Shown here: one piece after another, positions 31,339 through 41,087 of the stretch
How positions within the stretch are numbered: the stretch's first letter is position 1
Layout of the letters: every line of letters begins with the position of its first letter
NCBI RefSeq assembly: GCF_900187265.1
Contig: NZ_LT906450.1
Coordinates: 1,231,444-1,295,443 of the forward strand
Source: Rhodococcus rhodochrous
GTDB taxonomy: Bacteria; Actinomycetota; Actinomycetes; Mycobacteriales; Mycobacteriaceae
Reading direction: 5' to 3'
DNA length: 64,000 bases
Position numbers and translations under genes: made by a program
Notes under the pieces: model-generated
Database searches by the model: none
What the model was told of the DNA's origin: nothing
Seen by the model: only the letters and a program-made list of their open reading frames with translations

Positions 31339-31596
31339 TCAGTCCTCGTACTCGTCGTCTTCGTCCTCGTCGTCCGCGAGGGAGAGGGCCTGCTCGACAC
31401 GTTCGCGGGCGCCGGCGAGATGTTCCTCGCAGCGCTTCGCGAGCGCCTCGCCGCGCTCCCACAGCTGCAGCGAGTCGTCGAGGTCGAGACCGCCCTGTTC
31501 GAGCATCTTCACGACGTTGACGAGTTCGTCCCGAGCTCGCTCGTAGCCGAACTCCCGCACATCGGCGTTGGCGTCGTCGGTTCCCACGTTCGTCAC
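31339..31596 (-). CDS. xseB: Exodeoxyribonuclease VII small subunit
   Basis: 85-aa XseB, which binds XseA to form exonuclease VII for degradation of single-stranded DNA. The family core [37 protein letters not shown] is present, followed by a coiled segment and a very acidic tail ([13 protein letters not shown]). The GTG start overlaps the xseA stop (GTGA, 31593-31596), so the two subunits are translationally coupled. Confidence 0.95.
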   Translation of the reverse strand: MTNVGTDDANADVREFGYERARDELVNVVKMLEQGGLDLDDSLQLWERGEALAKRCEEHLAGARERVEQALSLADDEDEDDEYED

Positions 31597-32858
31597 TGTC
31601 CTGATCTTCCTTGTCGTTCGTGTCCCATGACGGCGGCGCGGGCCGCGCCGTCCGCCACGCGCACCCGCAGCTGGGTGCCGATGGGCATCTCGTCGAGTGT
31701 GCGTACCACTTCGGGGGCGCTGCCCGGCACGATCCGCTGGACCACGGCGTAGCCACGCGCCAGGGTCGCCGCGGGTCCGAGGGTCGCCAGCCGTGCCCGC
31801 AGGTGTTCGAGCGTCGACGACTGCGACGAGATCAGCCTCGTGACGTCGCGCCGTGCCGCGTGCTGCAGCCGCTCGATCTCCTCGTGCCGCCGGTCGAGAT
31901 CGCGGAACGGATCGGCCAGGACGGGACGGTCGCGCAGCTGCGCGATCACATGTTCCTCGCGTCGGACCCAGTTGCGCAGCGCTGCCGCGGACCGTGCTCT
32001 CAGCTCGTCGACGAGATCGAGTTCGGCGACCGCATCGGGTACGACGCGCTTCGCGGCGTCGGTCGGGGTCGCCGCCCGCAGGTCGGCGACGTGATCGCAG
32101 AGCGGACTGTCGGGCTCGTGGCCGATCGCGCTGACCACGGGCGTCGTGCACGCGACGATGGCACGGCACAGCGCCTCGTCGGAGAACGGCAGCAGGTCCT
32201 CGACGCTGCCGCCGCCGCGGGCGAGGACGATCACGTCGACGTCCGGGTCCTTGTCGAGTGCTTCGAGGGCCTCGATGAGCTGCGTGACCGCGGTCGGACC
32301 CTGCACGGTCGCGTGGCGGACGTCGAACTGCACGGCCGGCCAGCGACGCTGCGCGACCGACAACACGTCGCGTTCGGCCGCGCTGCCACGGCTGGTGACC
32401 AGGCCGACGCGGCGCGGCAGGAAGGGGAGGGGGCGCTTGAGCCGCGGGTCGAACAATCCCTCGGCCGCGAGCAACGCGCGCAGTCGTTCGAGCCGCGCGA
32501 GCAGTTCCCCGATGCCGATCGCCCGGATCTCGGTGACCCGCAGCGCGAGGCTGCCGCGGCCGGGCCAGAAGGTCATCTTCCCGAACATGACGACGCGGCT
32601 GCCCTCGGTGAGCGGCACCCCCGACTGCTGCAGAAGTTGCGGCGAGCAGGTCACCTGCAGGGACATGTCCACCGACGGGTCGCGCAGGGTCAGGAACGCC
32701 GTCCGCGTCCCGGGACGAGCGTTGATCTGGGTGATCTGCCCCTCGACCCAGATGGTGCCGAGCTTGTCGATCCACCCGGCGACCTTCTGCGCCACGGTGC
32801 GGACGGGCCAGGGCTGCTCCGCGGAGTTCGGGCGTGCCGCGTTCTGTCCGGCCGTCAC
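31593..32858 (-). CDS. xseA: Exodeoxyribonuclease VII large subunit
   Basis: 421-aa XseA. The N-terminal OB fold ([23 protein letters not shown]) is followed by the catalytic domain with [27 protein letters not shown] and [20 protein letters not shown]. The GTG start overlaps the stop of the upstream gene (GTGA) and its own stop overlaps xseB, so the three genes form one tightly coupled unit. It works in repair and recombination on single-stranded DNA ends. Confidence 0.96.
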   Translation of the reverse strand: MTAGQNAARPNSAEQPWPVRTVAQKVAGWIDKLGTIWVEGQITQINARPGTRTAFLTLRDPSVDMSLQVTCSPQLLQQSGVPLTEGSRVVMFGKMTFWPGRGSLALRVTEIRAIGIGELLARLERLRALLAAEGLFDPRLKRPLPFLPRRVGLVTSRGSAAERDVLSVAQRRWPAVQFDVRHATVQGPTAVTQLIEALEALDKDPDVDVIVLARGGGSVEDLLPFSDEALCRAIVACTTPVVSAIGHEPDSPLCDHVADLRAATPTDAAKRVVPDAVAELDLVDELRARSAAALRNWVRREEHVIAQLRDRPVLADPFRDLDRRHEEIERLQHAARRDVTRLISSQSSTLEHLRARLATLGPAATLARGYAVVQRIVPGSAPEVVRTLDEMPIGTQLRVRVADGAARAAVMGHERQGRSGQ

Positions 32859-33559
32859 TTGTTACGCGCGCTCGTGATCCGGTTCGACAGCATCGTCACG
32901 AACGGAGTACGCGCGGCGTGAGCATTCTCGTATTCGAGCAACGCTGTGAGCTCGTCCACCGACAGTGCGCGCAGTCGGGCGCGCAGCTGCGCGAGGGTCA
33001 GCGAGTCGTAGTCGAGGTATTCGACGATCTCGGAACGGTCGTCGGAGGCGACCTTCGTGTCCGTGGTCTCGCCGATCTTTGTGACCTCGGCGTCGGCGGA
33101 CTTCGCGGCGGCCTTCTTCGGAGAAGACTTCTTGGCTGCCGTCTTCTTCGCGGGCCCCTTCGTCGTCGCGGTGCCCGCCTTCACCGGTGCGGCCGGCTCG
33201 GCCACGGGCGCATCGGCCTCGGTCGCCGGCGGGATCGAGTACAGGGCGAACCGGCCGGGAGCGCCGTTCGGGGTGTTGTTCGTCGAGGTCGTGGGCTCGT
33301 CCGAAGGGGCAGAGCCGTCGTCGTCGAAGGTCGCCCACTGTGCGGTCTCGCCGGGCTCCGCTCCGAAGATCTCGAAGAACTGGTCGCCCTTGATGGCGAG
33401 CGAGGTCATGACCTGCTGCACTCGCATCGTCGTCTGCAGGATCTGGCTCACCGTCGTCATCGGCAACGAAACGGCTGTGCTCGGCAGCTTGAGGGTCTCT
33501 TCGTACGCGGTGACAGCAACGCCGGCAGCCACCCGTGCCAGGAACGGTGGACGGATCAT
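32855..33559 (-). CDS. Lipid-droplet-associated protein family (Rv1109c-like)
   Basis: 234-aa protein with an amphipathic N-terminal region (about residues 1-60, beginning [16 protein letters not shown]), a Thr/Asn/Pro-rich linker, an alanine-lysine-rich histone-like stretch (about residues 128-155, [17 protein letters not shown]), and a C-terminal region of about 70 residues. Proteins at this locus are annotated in rhodococci as lipid-droplet-associated. The basic repeat could bind DNA or phosphate surfaces. The upstream in-frame extension to 34693 is antisense to ispH and rejected. It is coupled to xseA by GTGA. Confidence 0.75.
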   Translation of the reverse strand: MIRPPFLARVAAGVAVTAYEETLKLPSTAVSLPMTTVSQILQTTMRVQQVMTSLAIKGDQFFEIFGAEPGETAQWATFDDDGSAPSDEPTTSTNNTPNGAPGRFALYSIPPATEADAPVAEPAAPVKAGTATTKGPAKKTAAKKSSPKKAAAKSADAEVTKIGETTDTKVASDDRSEIVEYLDYDSLTLAQLRARLRALSVDELTALLEYENAHAARTPFVTMLSNRITSARNK

Positions 33560-33645
33560 GCCCCAAGACTGCCCGATGATCGGCGTGATTGGTAGCCGGG
33601 GAGCACGTCGGCCGCGAGCTGGGAAGCCCCGCTCCGACGCGCCCC

Positions 33646-33661
33646 GTACTCTGGAGGTATG
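33646..33661 (+). promoter_or_regulatory. Leaderless-type promoter of ispH
   Basis: TACTCT (TANNNT) lies about 7 nt before the ATG at 33659. The GGAGG between them is only 1 nt from the ATG, too close to act as a ribosome site. The arrangement predicts transcription starting at the A of the start codon. Confidence 0.45.
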
Positions 33662-34657
33662 TCTGCGCCTGTTCCTCTCGAAGTCGGGATCACACGGTCC
33701 GCCGGTCCCTCCACCTCCGGAAAGCGCGTCCTGCTCGCCGAGCCGCGCGGCTACTGCGCCGGCGTCGACCGCGCCGTCGAGACCGTCGAGAAGGCGCTCG
33801 ACAAGTACGGTGCGCCGATCTACGTCCGCAAGGAGATCGTGCACAACCGCCACGTCGTCGACACGCTCGCCGACCGCGGTGTGGTGTTCGTCGACGAGAC
33901 CGACGAGGTGCCCGAGGGCGCCGTGCTCGTGTTCTCGGCGCACGGTGTGTCGCCCGCGGTCCACGAATCGGCCGCCTCCCGGCAGCTGCGCACCATCGAC
34001 GCGACCTGCCCGCTGGTGACGAAGGTCCACCAGGAGGCCAAGCGCTTCGCCCGCGACGACTTCGACATCCTGCTCATCGGTCACGAGGGCCACGAGGAGG
34101 TCGAGGGCACCGCAGGTGAGGCCCCCGACCACGTGCAGCTCGTCGATGGCCCCGACGCCGTCGATTCGGTGACCGTGCGCGACCCGTCGAAGGTCATCTG
34201 GCTGTCCCAGACCACCCTCAGCGTCGACGAGACGATGCAGACCGTGCAGCGTCTGCGTCAGAAGTTCCCGCAGCTGCAGGATCCGCCGAGCGACGACATC
34301 TGCTACGCCACCCAGAACCGGCAGGTCGCGGTGAAGGCGATGGCACCCGAGTGCGATCTGGTGATCGTCGTGGGGTCGCGGAACTCGTCGAACTCCGTGC
34401 GGCTCGTCGAGGTCGCCCTCGGCGCGGGTGCCCGGGCAGCGCACCTGGTCGACTACGCCAAGGAGATCGATCCGGCCTGGCTCGAGGGCGTCGAGACCGT
34501 CGGCATCACCTCCGGTGCGTCGGTCCCCGAGATTCTCGTGCAGGGCGTCGTCCAGTTCCTCGACGAGCGCGGCTTCCACGACGTGCAGTCGGTGACGACC
34601 GCCAACGAGACCCTGGTGTTCGCCCTGCCGCGCGAACTGCGCGCGTCGCGTCGCTGA
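33659..34657 (+). CDS. ispH: 4-hydroxy-3-methylbut-2-enyl diphosphate reductase
   Basis: 332-aa IspH (LytB), the last enzyme of the MEP isoprenoid pathway, giving IPP and DMAPP. The three cysteines that hold the iron-sulfur cluster are present: Cys33 (RGYCAGV), Cys117 (DATCPLV) and Cys215 (DDICYAT), together with the His motifs VHNRHVV and SAHGVSP. It has a basic 22-residue N-terminal extension of the mycobacterial LytB2 kind. It is divergent from the xse unit and ends at a strong hairpin. Confidence 0.97.
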   Translation: MSAPVPLEVGITRSAGPSTSGKRVLLAEPRGYCAGVDRAVETVEKALDKYGAPIYVRKEIVHNRHVVDTLADRGVVFVDETDEVPEGAVLVFSAHGVSPAVHESAASRQLRTIDATCPLVTKVHQEAKRFARDDFDILLIGHEGHEEVEGTAGEAPDHVQLVDGPDAVDSVTVRDPSKVIWLSQTTLSVDETMQTVQRLRQKFPQLQDPPSDDICYATQNRQVAVKAMAPECDLVIVVGSRNSSNSVRLVEVALGAGARAAHLVDYAKEIDPAWLEGVETVGITSGASVPEILVQGVVQFLDERGFHDVQSVTTANETLVFALPRELRASRR

Positions 34658-34677
34658 ACCGGGTAGTTCCGTAGAGC

Positions 34678-34725
34678 GAAGACGACCGGTCACCGCCGTC
34701 CATCGGCAGGTGACCGGTCGTCTTC
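34678..34725. terminator. Bidirectional hairpin between ispH and DUF6542 gene
   Basis: Perfect 17-bp stem with a 14-nt loop, 20 nt after the ispH stop and 10 nt from the stop of the convergent gene. It is symmetric enough to end both transcripts. Confidence 0.75.
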
Positions 34726-34735
34726 GTCGTGTGGG

Positions 34736-35635
34736 TCAGTCCTCGTAGCGGTCGCGGTACCGCACGCGCGGCGGCTCGTAGCCCTGCGTGGGTGCGGGGG
34801 AGGGCGCCGGCCGACCGGTCTCCGGATCGGGTGCCGGGCGGCGCCGCGGCTCGCGGACCTCCGGCGGCACCGGGTCCGCAGGTCGGGGAGCGCGAGCACG
34901 TCGAGGGGCGGGCTGCTCGGCGGCCGGTCCTTCGGGACGGACGCGGCGACGCGGACGGGTGTCGGCGACCTCCCGGACCGACGCCTTCGCGGTCGGCGTG
35001 CTGCGGCCCGCGGCGGTGCGAGGTGCATCCGCAGGGGTAGCCGTCGCCGATCGTTCCCGGGCCGCACGCCTGGTCGGACGGTCGCTCGCAGCGCGGGTCG
35101 GCCGATCACCGGCGGCGCGGGCCGGGCGTTCCTTCGCGGTTCCGGCCTTCGCCGCCCGCGGCTTCGCCCGCTCTCGCGGCGCACGGGCACGTACCCCCGT
35201 GTTCTGTCGGGTCACGAAGATCCGGAAACCGCCGATCGCCAGAGCCAGGAGCGTCGCCACCAGCATCGCCGGAAAGCGGTTCACGAGCGGATAGGCGACG
35301 TTGAGCGCGAGATCCTTCAAACCGCCGGTGCTGTCGGGGGAGACGATCTCCTGGCCGATCGGCACCGCGAGGAGCAGCAGCAGAGGCGGCTGGGCCATGG
35401 CCGTGAACAGTCCGCGATAGCGCACCGCCACCACGGCCGCGACGCAGCCGAGCACATAGAAGACAGTGAACGCAGAGGTCAGCTCGTTCCCGCGTGCGCT
35501 GTCGAGCAGCACCCCGAGAAGCGTCGTTCCGGCTGCGATCGCCACGGCACCCCACCAGGGCACACCGGGCACCGTAGGCACCAACGACCGCATGTCGAGC
35601 GGCACCGCCGAACGTGCACGTTGGGTTGCAGACAC
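34736..35635 (-). CDS. DUF6542 membrane protein with basic C-terminal tail
   Basis: 299 aa. Residues 25-135 hold about four hydrophobic helices (PWWGAVAIAAGTTLLGVLLD, FTVFYVLGCVAAVVAV, PLLLLLAVPIG, MLVATLLALAIGGFRIFV). Residues 140-299 are a disordered Arg/Pro/Ala-rich tail containing near-repeats of the type DRPTRAA. It matches the Rv1111c position between ispH and ychF in mycobacteria, where this family (DUF6542) is found. The function is unknown; the tail may interact with nucleic acid or the cell wall. Start is GTG. Confidence 0.75.
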   Translation of the reverse strand: MSATQRARSAVPLDMRSLVPTVPGVPWWGAVAIAAGTTLLGVLLDSARGNELTSAFTVFYVLGCVAAVVAVRYRGLFTAMAQPPLLLLLAVPIGQEIVSPDSTGGLKDLALNVAYPLVNRFPAMLVATLLALAIGGFRIFVTRQNTGVRARAPRERAKPRAAKAGTAKERPARAAGDRPTRAASDRPTRRAARERSATATPADAPRTAAGRSTPTAKASVREVADTRPRRRVRPEGPAAEQPAPRRARAPRPADPVPPEVREPRRRPAPDPETGRPAPSPAPTQGYEPPRVRYRDRYED

Positions 35636-35659
35636 AACGTAGACATTAGCGTGGCTGTG

Positions 35660-36823
35660 TCAGCTCGCTTCGTCGACAGGACCGTCCGCCACTGCTCTTT
35701 CTGCCAGAGTGCTGCGTCGCGGCCAGGCATCGACACGCTGGACCTCGGGCACCTCACCGTCGAAAATTTCCAGGTCGTGGAGCTTGCGGGCCGTCACACC
35801 CACCCGGGTGTCCATCGACGACACCGTCATGTTGAACGAATCGACGGCCTTGCCGAGCTGGTTGCCGAGCCGGTCGAGGTGGGAGCCGACCACACCGAGC
35901 CGTTGGTACAGCTCACGGCCCAGCCGGTGGATGGTCGCGGCGTCGCGGGAGAGCGCCTCCTGCCGCCAGGTGTGCGCGATCGTGCGCAGCAACGCGACCA
36001 GCGTGGTGGGTGTGGCGAGGATGACGTTCCGGGCGAAGGCGTGCTCGAGCAGATCGGGATCGGCGCCGAGCGCGGCATCGAGGAACGGATCGCCGGGGAC
36101 GAACAGCACGACGAACTCGGGCGTCGGGTCGAACGACTCCCAGTAGGCCTTGGCCGACAATTGGTCGATGTGGGTGCGCAGCTGGCGTGCGTGGCGCGTG
36201 AGGTGCCGGTCGCGCTCGTCGGGTTCCTCGGCCTCGGCGGCATCCAGATAGGCGGCGAAAGGCACCTTCGCGTCGACGACGATCTGCTTGCCCCCGGCGA
36301 GGTAGACCAGCAGATCGGGACGTACCCCGTCCTTGCTCACCTGCGTGTCGAAGTCGCAGTGCCGGACCATCCCGGCGAGCTCGACGACCCGTTCGAGCTG
36401 GATCTCGCCCCATCGGCCACGGATCTGCGGCGCACGCAGCGCGGTGACCAGCTGCTGGGTGCGGGTGGACAGCAGCTGCGACGCGCGGTGCATGCCCTCG
36501 ACCTGCTCGCTCAGCCCGGCGTAGGCGTGCACGCGGTTGCGTTCGACGTGCTCGACCTGCCGGGCCAGCGCGCCCACGGCCTCGTTCAACGGGCCGACGA
36601 GCCGCGACACCTGGTCGCCGATGGCGCCGGACTGCCGGCGGGCGGCGTCCTCGCTCACCGCGGCCAGCGACTGACGCAGCTGCTCCTCGTTGTCGCGGAG
36701 GGCCGCCAGCTGAGCCTCGGCACGGGCTGCACGTTCGCCGTCGCGGGAGGCCCGCAACAGCCAGCCGAGCACCACCCCGAGACCGAGCGCGACGAGCAGG
36801 CCGAGTGCCGTGAGTGCTGTCAT
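35660..36823 (-). CDS. rmuC: DNA recombination protein RmuC
   Basis: 387-aa RmuC. It has one N-terminal membrane helix (residues 4-24), a coiled-coil segment (about 30-110), then the conserved RmuC nuclease-like domain (RGRWGEIQLERVVELAGM, RPDLLVYLAGGKQIVVDAKVPF, VLFVPGDPFLDAAL, LATPTTLVALLRTIAHTWRQE). RmuC limits recombination at inverted repeats in E. coli. It is divergent from sbcDC, which cleaves hairpins at inverted repeats, so the pairing is functionally coherent. Confidence 0.93.
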   Translation of the reverse strand: MTALTALGLLVALGLGVVLGWLLRASRDGERAARAEAQLAALRDNEEQLRQSLAAVSEDAARRQSGAIGDQVSRLVGPLNEAVGALARQVEHVERNRVHAYAGLSEQVEGMHRASQLLSTRTQQLVTALRAPQIRGRWGEIQLERVVELAGMVRHCDFDTQVSKDGVRPDLLVYLAGGKQIVVDAKVPFAAYLDAAEAEEPDERDRHLTRHARQLRTHIDQLSAKAYWESFDPTPEFVVLFVPGDPFLDAALGADPDLLEHAFARNVILATPTTLVALLRTIAHTWRQEALSRDAATIHRLGRELYQRLGVVGSHLDRLGNQLGKAVDSFNMTVSSMDTRVGVTARKLHDLEIFDGEVPEVQRVDAWPRRSTLAERAVADGPVDEAS

Positions 36824-36848
36824 GTGGCGGATGATGCCTCATCGATGC

Positions 36849-36877
36849 GACATCCACCCGACATCCGGGGATGTCGG
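36849..36877. promoter_or_regulatory. Operator-like repeats between rmuC and sbcD
   Basis: Three copies of a heptamer: GACATCC at 36849-36855 and 36860-36866 (one helical turn apart) and its reverse complement GGATGTC at 36869-36875. The last two make a perfect 9-bp-arm palindrome (36858-36877, spacer GG). The site is 24-43 nt upstream of the predicted sbcD transcription start and about 30 bp from the rmuC start. The factor is unknown; it does not match the actinobacterial LexA box as I know it. Confidence 0.5.
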
Positions 36878-36887
36878 TCCTCTCCTC

Positions 36888-36893
36888 TACCGT
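36888..36893 (+). promoter_or_regulatory. -10 element of a leaderless sbcD promoter
   Basis: TACCGT (TANNNT) is exactly 7 nt before the sbcD ATG at 36901, and no ribosome site precedes the ATG. This is the usual geometry of a leaderless actinobacterial promoter. Confidence 0.5.
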
Positions 36894-36900
36894 CTGTCCC

Positions 36901-38106
36901 ATGCGGATCCTGCACACCTCCGACTGGCACATCGGCCGCACCTTCCACGGTGTCGACCTGCTCGCCGACCAGGCGCGTGCGCTGCGGGCCATCGCCGATC
37001 TGGTGGCCGAACGCCGGATCGACGTGGTGGTCGTGCCGGGCGACGTGTACGACCGGTCGATCCCGAGTTCCGACGCGGTCGCCGTGTGCAACGCCGGCCT
37101 CGAGGCCATCCGTGAGGCAGGGGCGATCATCGTCGCCACCTCCGGCAACCACGACTCGCCGGTCCGGCTCGGTGCCGGCGCCGCCTTCGCCGCGCACGGT
37201 GGTCTGCACCTGATCACCCGCGTGTCGCAGATCGACAGCCCCGTCGTCCTGCACGATGAGCACGGCCCGGTCCGCTTCTACGGCATCCCGTATCTCGAAC
37301 CGGAGATCACCCGCGCCGAGCTCGGCGTGCCCGAGGCCCGCTCGCACCAGCAGATCCTCGACGCGGCGATGGAACGCGTACGCGCCGATGTCGCGGGTCG
37401 CGACGGCGGCACCGACGCCGCGGGTCGCGACGGCCGCACCGTCGTCCTGGCCCACGCCTTCGTCGTCGGTGGCGAGCCCAGCGACTCCGAGCGGTCCATC
37501 TCCGTCGGCGGGGTCGAGACGGTCGCCGCCTCGTCGTTCGACGGTGCCGACTACGTCGCGCTCGGTCACCTGCATTCCCCGCAGACGGTGAGCGAGACCG
37601 TCCGGTACTCGGGATCGCCGTTGCCGTACTCCTTCGGCGAGCGCTCGCACCGCAAGGCGGTGTTCGTCGTCGACCTCGACGCCTCGGGTGCGGCGTCCGT
37701 CGAGCGGGTCGATCTCCCGGTGATCCGCGAATTGACCCGTCTCGAAGGCGAACTCGACGATCTGCTCGCCGATCCGGCGCATGCCGCCGTCGAGGAGCAC
37801 TACGTCTCCGCGGTGCTGACCGACGCGATCCGCCCGCTCGACGCCATGCGTCGCCTGCAGGAGCGGTTCCCGTACGCCGTGCACGTCGAATGGCAGCGAC
37901 CGGCCGGATCCACGGAGGGCAACTACCGCGACAAGGTGCGCGGGCGCAGCGATCGCGACATCGCCGCATCGTTCCTCACCGATGTGCGTTCCGAACCGTC
38001 CGAACGCGAGCGCGGCTGGATCGACGAAGCGTTGAGGGAGGTCGACCGCCGACGCGGCATCGGCGACGAGACCGACACGCAGTGGCGGACGGACGTGCCG
38101 GCATGA
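36901..38106 (+). CDS. sbcD: DNA repair exonuclease SbcCD, nuclease subunit SbcD
   Basis: 401-aa Mre11-like metallophosphoesterase. Metal-binding motifs run in order: HTSDWHIG (Asp8, His10), PGDVYD, SGNHDSP, LAHAFV and LGHLHSPQ. SbcD with SbcC opens DNA hairpins and trims double-strand ends. A small in-frame internal duplication repeats AGRDG around residues 165-180. The ATG at 36901 is chosen over one at 36871, which lies inside the operator-like repeats. Its stop overlaps the sbcC start (ATGA). Confidence 0.95.
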   Translation: MRILHTSDWHIGRTFHGVDLLADQARALRAIADLVAERRIDVVVVPGDVYDRSIPSSDAVAVCNAGLEAIREAGAIIVATSGNHDSPVRLGAGAAFAAHGGLHLITRVSQIDSPVVLHDEHGPVRFYGIPYLEPEITRAELGVPEARSHQQILDAAMERVRADVAGRDGGTDAAGRDGRTVVLAHAFVVGGEPSDSERSISVGGVETVAASSFDGADYVALGHLHSPQTVSETVRYSGSPLPYSFGERSHRKAVFVVDLDASGAASVERVDLPVIRELTRLEGELDDLLADPAHAAVEEHYVSAVLTDAIRPLDAMRRLQERFPYAVHVEWQRPAGSTEGNYRDKVRGRSDRDIAASFLTDVRSEPSERERGWIDEALREVDRRRGIGDETDTQWRTDVPA

Positions 38107-41081
38107 GACTGCACCACCTCGAGATCACTGCTTTCGGTCCGTTCGCCGACACCGTCGAGATCGACTTCGACGAGCTCGGCGCCGACGGGTTGTTCCTACT
38201 GCACGGGCAGACGGGCGCGGGCAAGACGTCGATCCTCGACGCGGTCGCGTTCGCGCTCTACGGCACCGTCCCCGGTGCTCGCTCCGAGGGACGCCGGTTG
38301 CTGTCCGACCACGCACGGGTGGGTGCCGTGCCGACGGTCCGGCTCGAGGCGACCATCGCGGGTCGCCGTCTGGCCATCGAACGCAGCCCCGACTTCGAAC
38401 GCCCGAAGAAGCGCGGCACCGGCACGATCAAGCAGCAGGCCAAGGCGAATCTCACCTGGCTCGACGGGTCGGGGGAGAACCTGTCCCGCGCCCAGGAGAT
38501 CGGCGACGTCGTCAAGTCGCTGCTCGGGATGAGCGCCGAACAGTTCTTCCAGGTGGTGCTCCTTCCGCAGGGCGACTTCGCCCGGTTCCTGCGCGCGAAC
38601 AGCGAGGAGCGCGGCAGGCTGCTCGAGCGTCTGTTCGACACCACCCGTTTCGGCGACGTCGAGCAGTGGTTCCGCGATCGTCGCGGTGCCGGAACGAAAC
38701 TGCTTGCCGAGCAACAGAAGAAGGTCGAAGTGCTCGCGGCGAAGGTGGCCGCGTCCGCCGGGATCGAGGCGGGTGCCGACGCCGATCCGGTGGAATGGGC
38801 GGGCCGCCTGCTCGCCGAGGCCGCCGAGAACCGCGACGATGCCGCCGCAGCGCTCGCACGAGTCCGCGCCGTCGACGAGGCCAACCGGCGCAGGCTCGAC
38901 GAGACCGTCGCTCTCGCCGACCGACTCCGCCGCCGCCGCGACGCCCTGAACATCCTCGCCGAACTCGAGCAGACGCAGACGCAGCGCGTCGCCGTGACAG
39001 CCGAGCGCGACGCCGCGCATCGCGCGGTGAGCGTCGCGGTCGTCGATCGGGAGGCCGCTCGCCTCGCGCGCGAGGCCGATGCCGCCGTGGCGCGCGCCGA
39101 GACGGCCGCCGCGCCGCTCCGCAACGACGACGAAGGACGCGAACTCCTCGGGGCTGTCGGGCCGACGCCGTCCGCCGCCGACCGCGACATCGTCCGTCCT
39201 CGATGCGAGGAATGGTCTTCGGAGGCAGCGCGACTCGACGTGCTGCTCGATCGCCGTCGTCGTCTCACCGAGCTCGAGAACGAACGCGAGAAGTTCGCCG
39301 GACGTCGCCGTGCCCTCACCGACGAGCGTCGGCAGGTGATCGACGAGCGCGCCGCGCTGCCCGAGCGGTCGACCGCCGCTGCTGATGCGGTCGCCGAGGC
39401 CGAACGTGCAGCCGCGATGCTTCCCGGGCTCTCCACCGCGCGCGACCGCGCCGCCGACGCGCTCGACGCCGCCACCGAACTGGCTTCGCGCCGAACCGAA
39501 CTCGAAAGGCTCGAAGCTCGGGTACTGCAACTGCACTCCGAATTCAACGACGCGCGCGACGCGCACCTCGACGTCCGGCAGCGCCGGATCGACGGAATGG
39601 CAGCCGAACTCGCCGCGCGTCTCACCGACGGCGAACCGTGCGTGGTCTGCGGTTCCACCGAACATCCCGAGCCCGCGCGCCCGGCTCCCGACACTGCGAC
39701 GAAGGCAGACGAGGAACGCGCCCACGCCGCCGAGCAACGCGCCGCCACCGCGCTGAGCGAAGCACGCGAGGCCGTCACCGAACTCTCCGGGATCGTCGCC
39801 GTCCTCCGACAGCGTTGCGGCGACGCCGAACTCGCCGAACTCACCACCGCCCACGCCGCGGCGGTCCGTGCCCACGACGAGGCCGCCACCGTCGTCGGCC
39901 GGCTCGACCACCTGCGCGCGGCGGTCGAGGACCTGCGCAAACTCGACACGGTGTTGGCCGAACAGGAGAAGCGGCTCGACGCCGAACTGTCCGAGCTCGC
40001 CCGCGAGGACGCGGTCCGCGCGGCCGAGATCACGGAGATCCGCGAGCGCATCGTCGAGGCCGTCGGCGACCTCGACCTGCTCGCCCCGCGACGCAGGACG
40101 GTCGCCGCACTGTCCGCCGCCGCCACCGCACTGCTCGATGCCCGCACCGCCGCCCTGCAGGCGCGCACGGCCGCCGACGAACGCGCCGCCGATGCCCGCA
40201 CCGCAGCTGCGGAGGCGGGCTTCGCCGACCTCGACAGTGCCCGCGCAGCTGTCCGGACGCCCGAGCGGCTCGCCGAGATCGACCGTGTCCTGCGTGCCGC
40301 CGACGACGAACGCGCGGTGGCAACCTCCACTCTGAACGATCCGGCGATCGCGGCGCTCACCGGCGACGAGGTCGCCGACGTGGCGGCCGCGCGTGCGGTG
40401 GTGGACGAGGGTGCCGCCGCGGTCGAGGCCGCCCTGAGCGCGGCCACCGAGGCCGAGCGCCGGCACCTCGACATCGAGAACTACACCCGACGGCTCGAGC
40501 GTGCGTGCGCCGAACTCGCCCCGCTGCTCGACGAACACGCCGAACTCTCCGCGCTCGCCGACGTCGTCGCCGGGATGGGGTCGAACGCCAAGAAGATGTC
40601 GCTGCGCTCGTACGTGCTCGCGGCGCGACTCGAAGAGGTCGCCGACGCCGCCTCCGAACGTCTGCGCAGGATGTCCGGCGGCCGCTACGAATTCGTGCAC
40701 TCCGACGCCGCCGAGAGCCGGGGACGTCGCGGCGGTCTCGGCCTCGACATCCACGACGAGTACACCGGCGCCGTGCGGTCGACGAAGACGCTGTCGGGCG
40801 GCGAGTCCTTCCAAGCGTCCCTCGCACTCGCCCTCGGACTCGCCGACGTCGTCGCCGCCGAGGCCGGTGGGCTCGTGCTCGACACGATGTTCATCGACGA
40901 AGGGTTCGGCTCACTCGACGCCGACTCCCTCGAAGCCGTCATGGGCGTGCTCGACGAACTGCGTGCGGGAGGCCGCGTGGTGGGCGTGGTCAGTCACGTC
41001 GACGAGATGCGGCAGCGGATCCCGAGCAGGCTCCACGTCATCCGTGGCCGCTCGGGATCCACCGTCCGCGTCGCGAGCTGA
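38103..41081 (+). CDS. sbcC: DNA repair ATPase SbcC
   Basis: 992-aa SMC/Rad50-like ATPase, partner of SbcD. Walker A is HGQTGAGKTS (about residues 35-44). Long coiled-coil arms rich in Ala/Glu/Arg flank a zinc hook CVVC (Cys513, Cys516). The ABC signature LSGGESFQ and Walker B LDTMFIDEGFGSLD lie near the C-terminus. The overlap with sbcD (ATGA at 38103-38106) gives stoichiometric synthesis. The larger upstream ORF frame (from 37890) is antisense-free but overlaps sbcD and is not the start. Confidence 0.95.
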   Translation: MRLHHLEITAFGPFADTVEIDFDELGADGLFLLHGQTGAGKTSILDAVAFALYGTVPGARSEGRRLLSDHARVGAVPTVRLEATIAGRRLAIERSPDFERPKKRGTGTIKQQAKANLTWLDGSGENLSRAQEIGDVVKSLLGMSAEQFFQVVLLPQGDFARFLRANSEERGRLLERLFDTTRFGDVEQWFRDRRGAGTKLLAEQQKKVEVLAAKVAASAGIEAGADADPVEWAGRLLAEAAENRDDAAAALARVRAVDEANRRRLDETVALADRLRRRRDALNILAELEQTQTQRVAVTAERDAAHRAVSVAVVDREAARLAREADAAVARAETAAAPLRNDDEGRELLGAVGPTPSAADRDIVRPRCEEWSSEAARLDVLLDRRRRLTELENEREKFAGRRRALTDERRQVIDERAALPERSTAAADAVAEAERAAAMLPGLSTARDRAADALDAATELASRRTELERLEARVLQLHSEFNDARDAHLDVRQRRIDGMAAELAARLTDGEPCVVCGSTEHPEPARPAPDTATKADEERAHAAEQRAATALSEAREAVTELSGIVAVLRQRCGDAELAELTTAHAAAVRAHDEAATVVGRLDHLRAAVEDLRKLDTVLAEQEKRLDAELSELAREDAVRAAEITEIRERIVEAVGDLDLLAPRRRTVAALSAAATALLDARTAALQARTAADERAADARTAAAEAGFADLDSARAAVRTPERLAEIDRVLRAADDERAVATSTLNDPAIAALTGDEVADVAAARAVVDEGAAAVEAALSAATEAERRHLDIENYTRRLERACAELAPLLDEHAELSALADVVAGMGSNAKKMSLRSYVLAARLEEVADAASERLRRMSGGRYEFVHSDAAESRGRRGGLGLDIHDEYTGAVRSTKTLSGGESFQASLALALGLADVVAAEAGGLVLDTMFIDEGFGSLDADSLEAVMGVLDELRAGGRVVGVVSHVDEMRQRIPSRLHVIRGRSGSTVRVAS

Positions 41082-41087
41082 CCGCCC

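Noticed and set aside
31611-32921. Plus-strand frame of 436 codons opposite xseA
   Set aside because: Antisense to a clear exonuclease VII large subunit; no domain.
37385-37440. Repeated AGRDG-coding units inside sbcD as a regulatory repeat
   Set aside because: The repeat is short, in frame and in a variable loop of the protein; it is most simply a local coding duplication.
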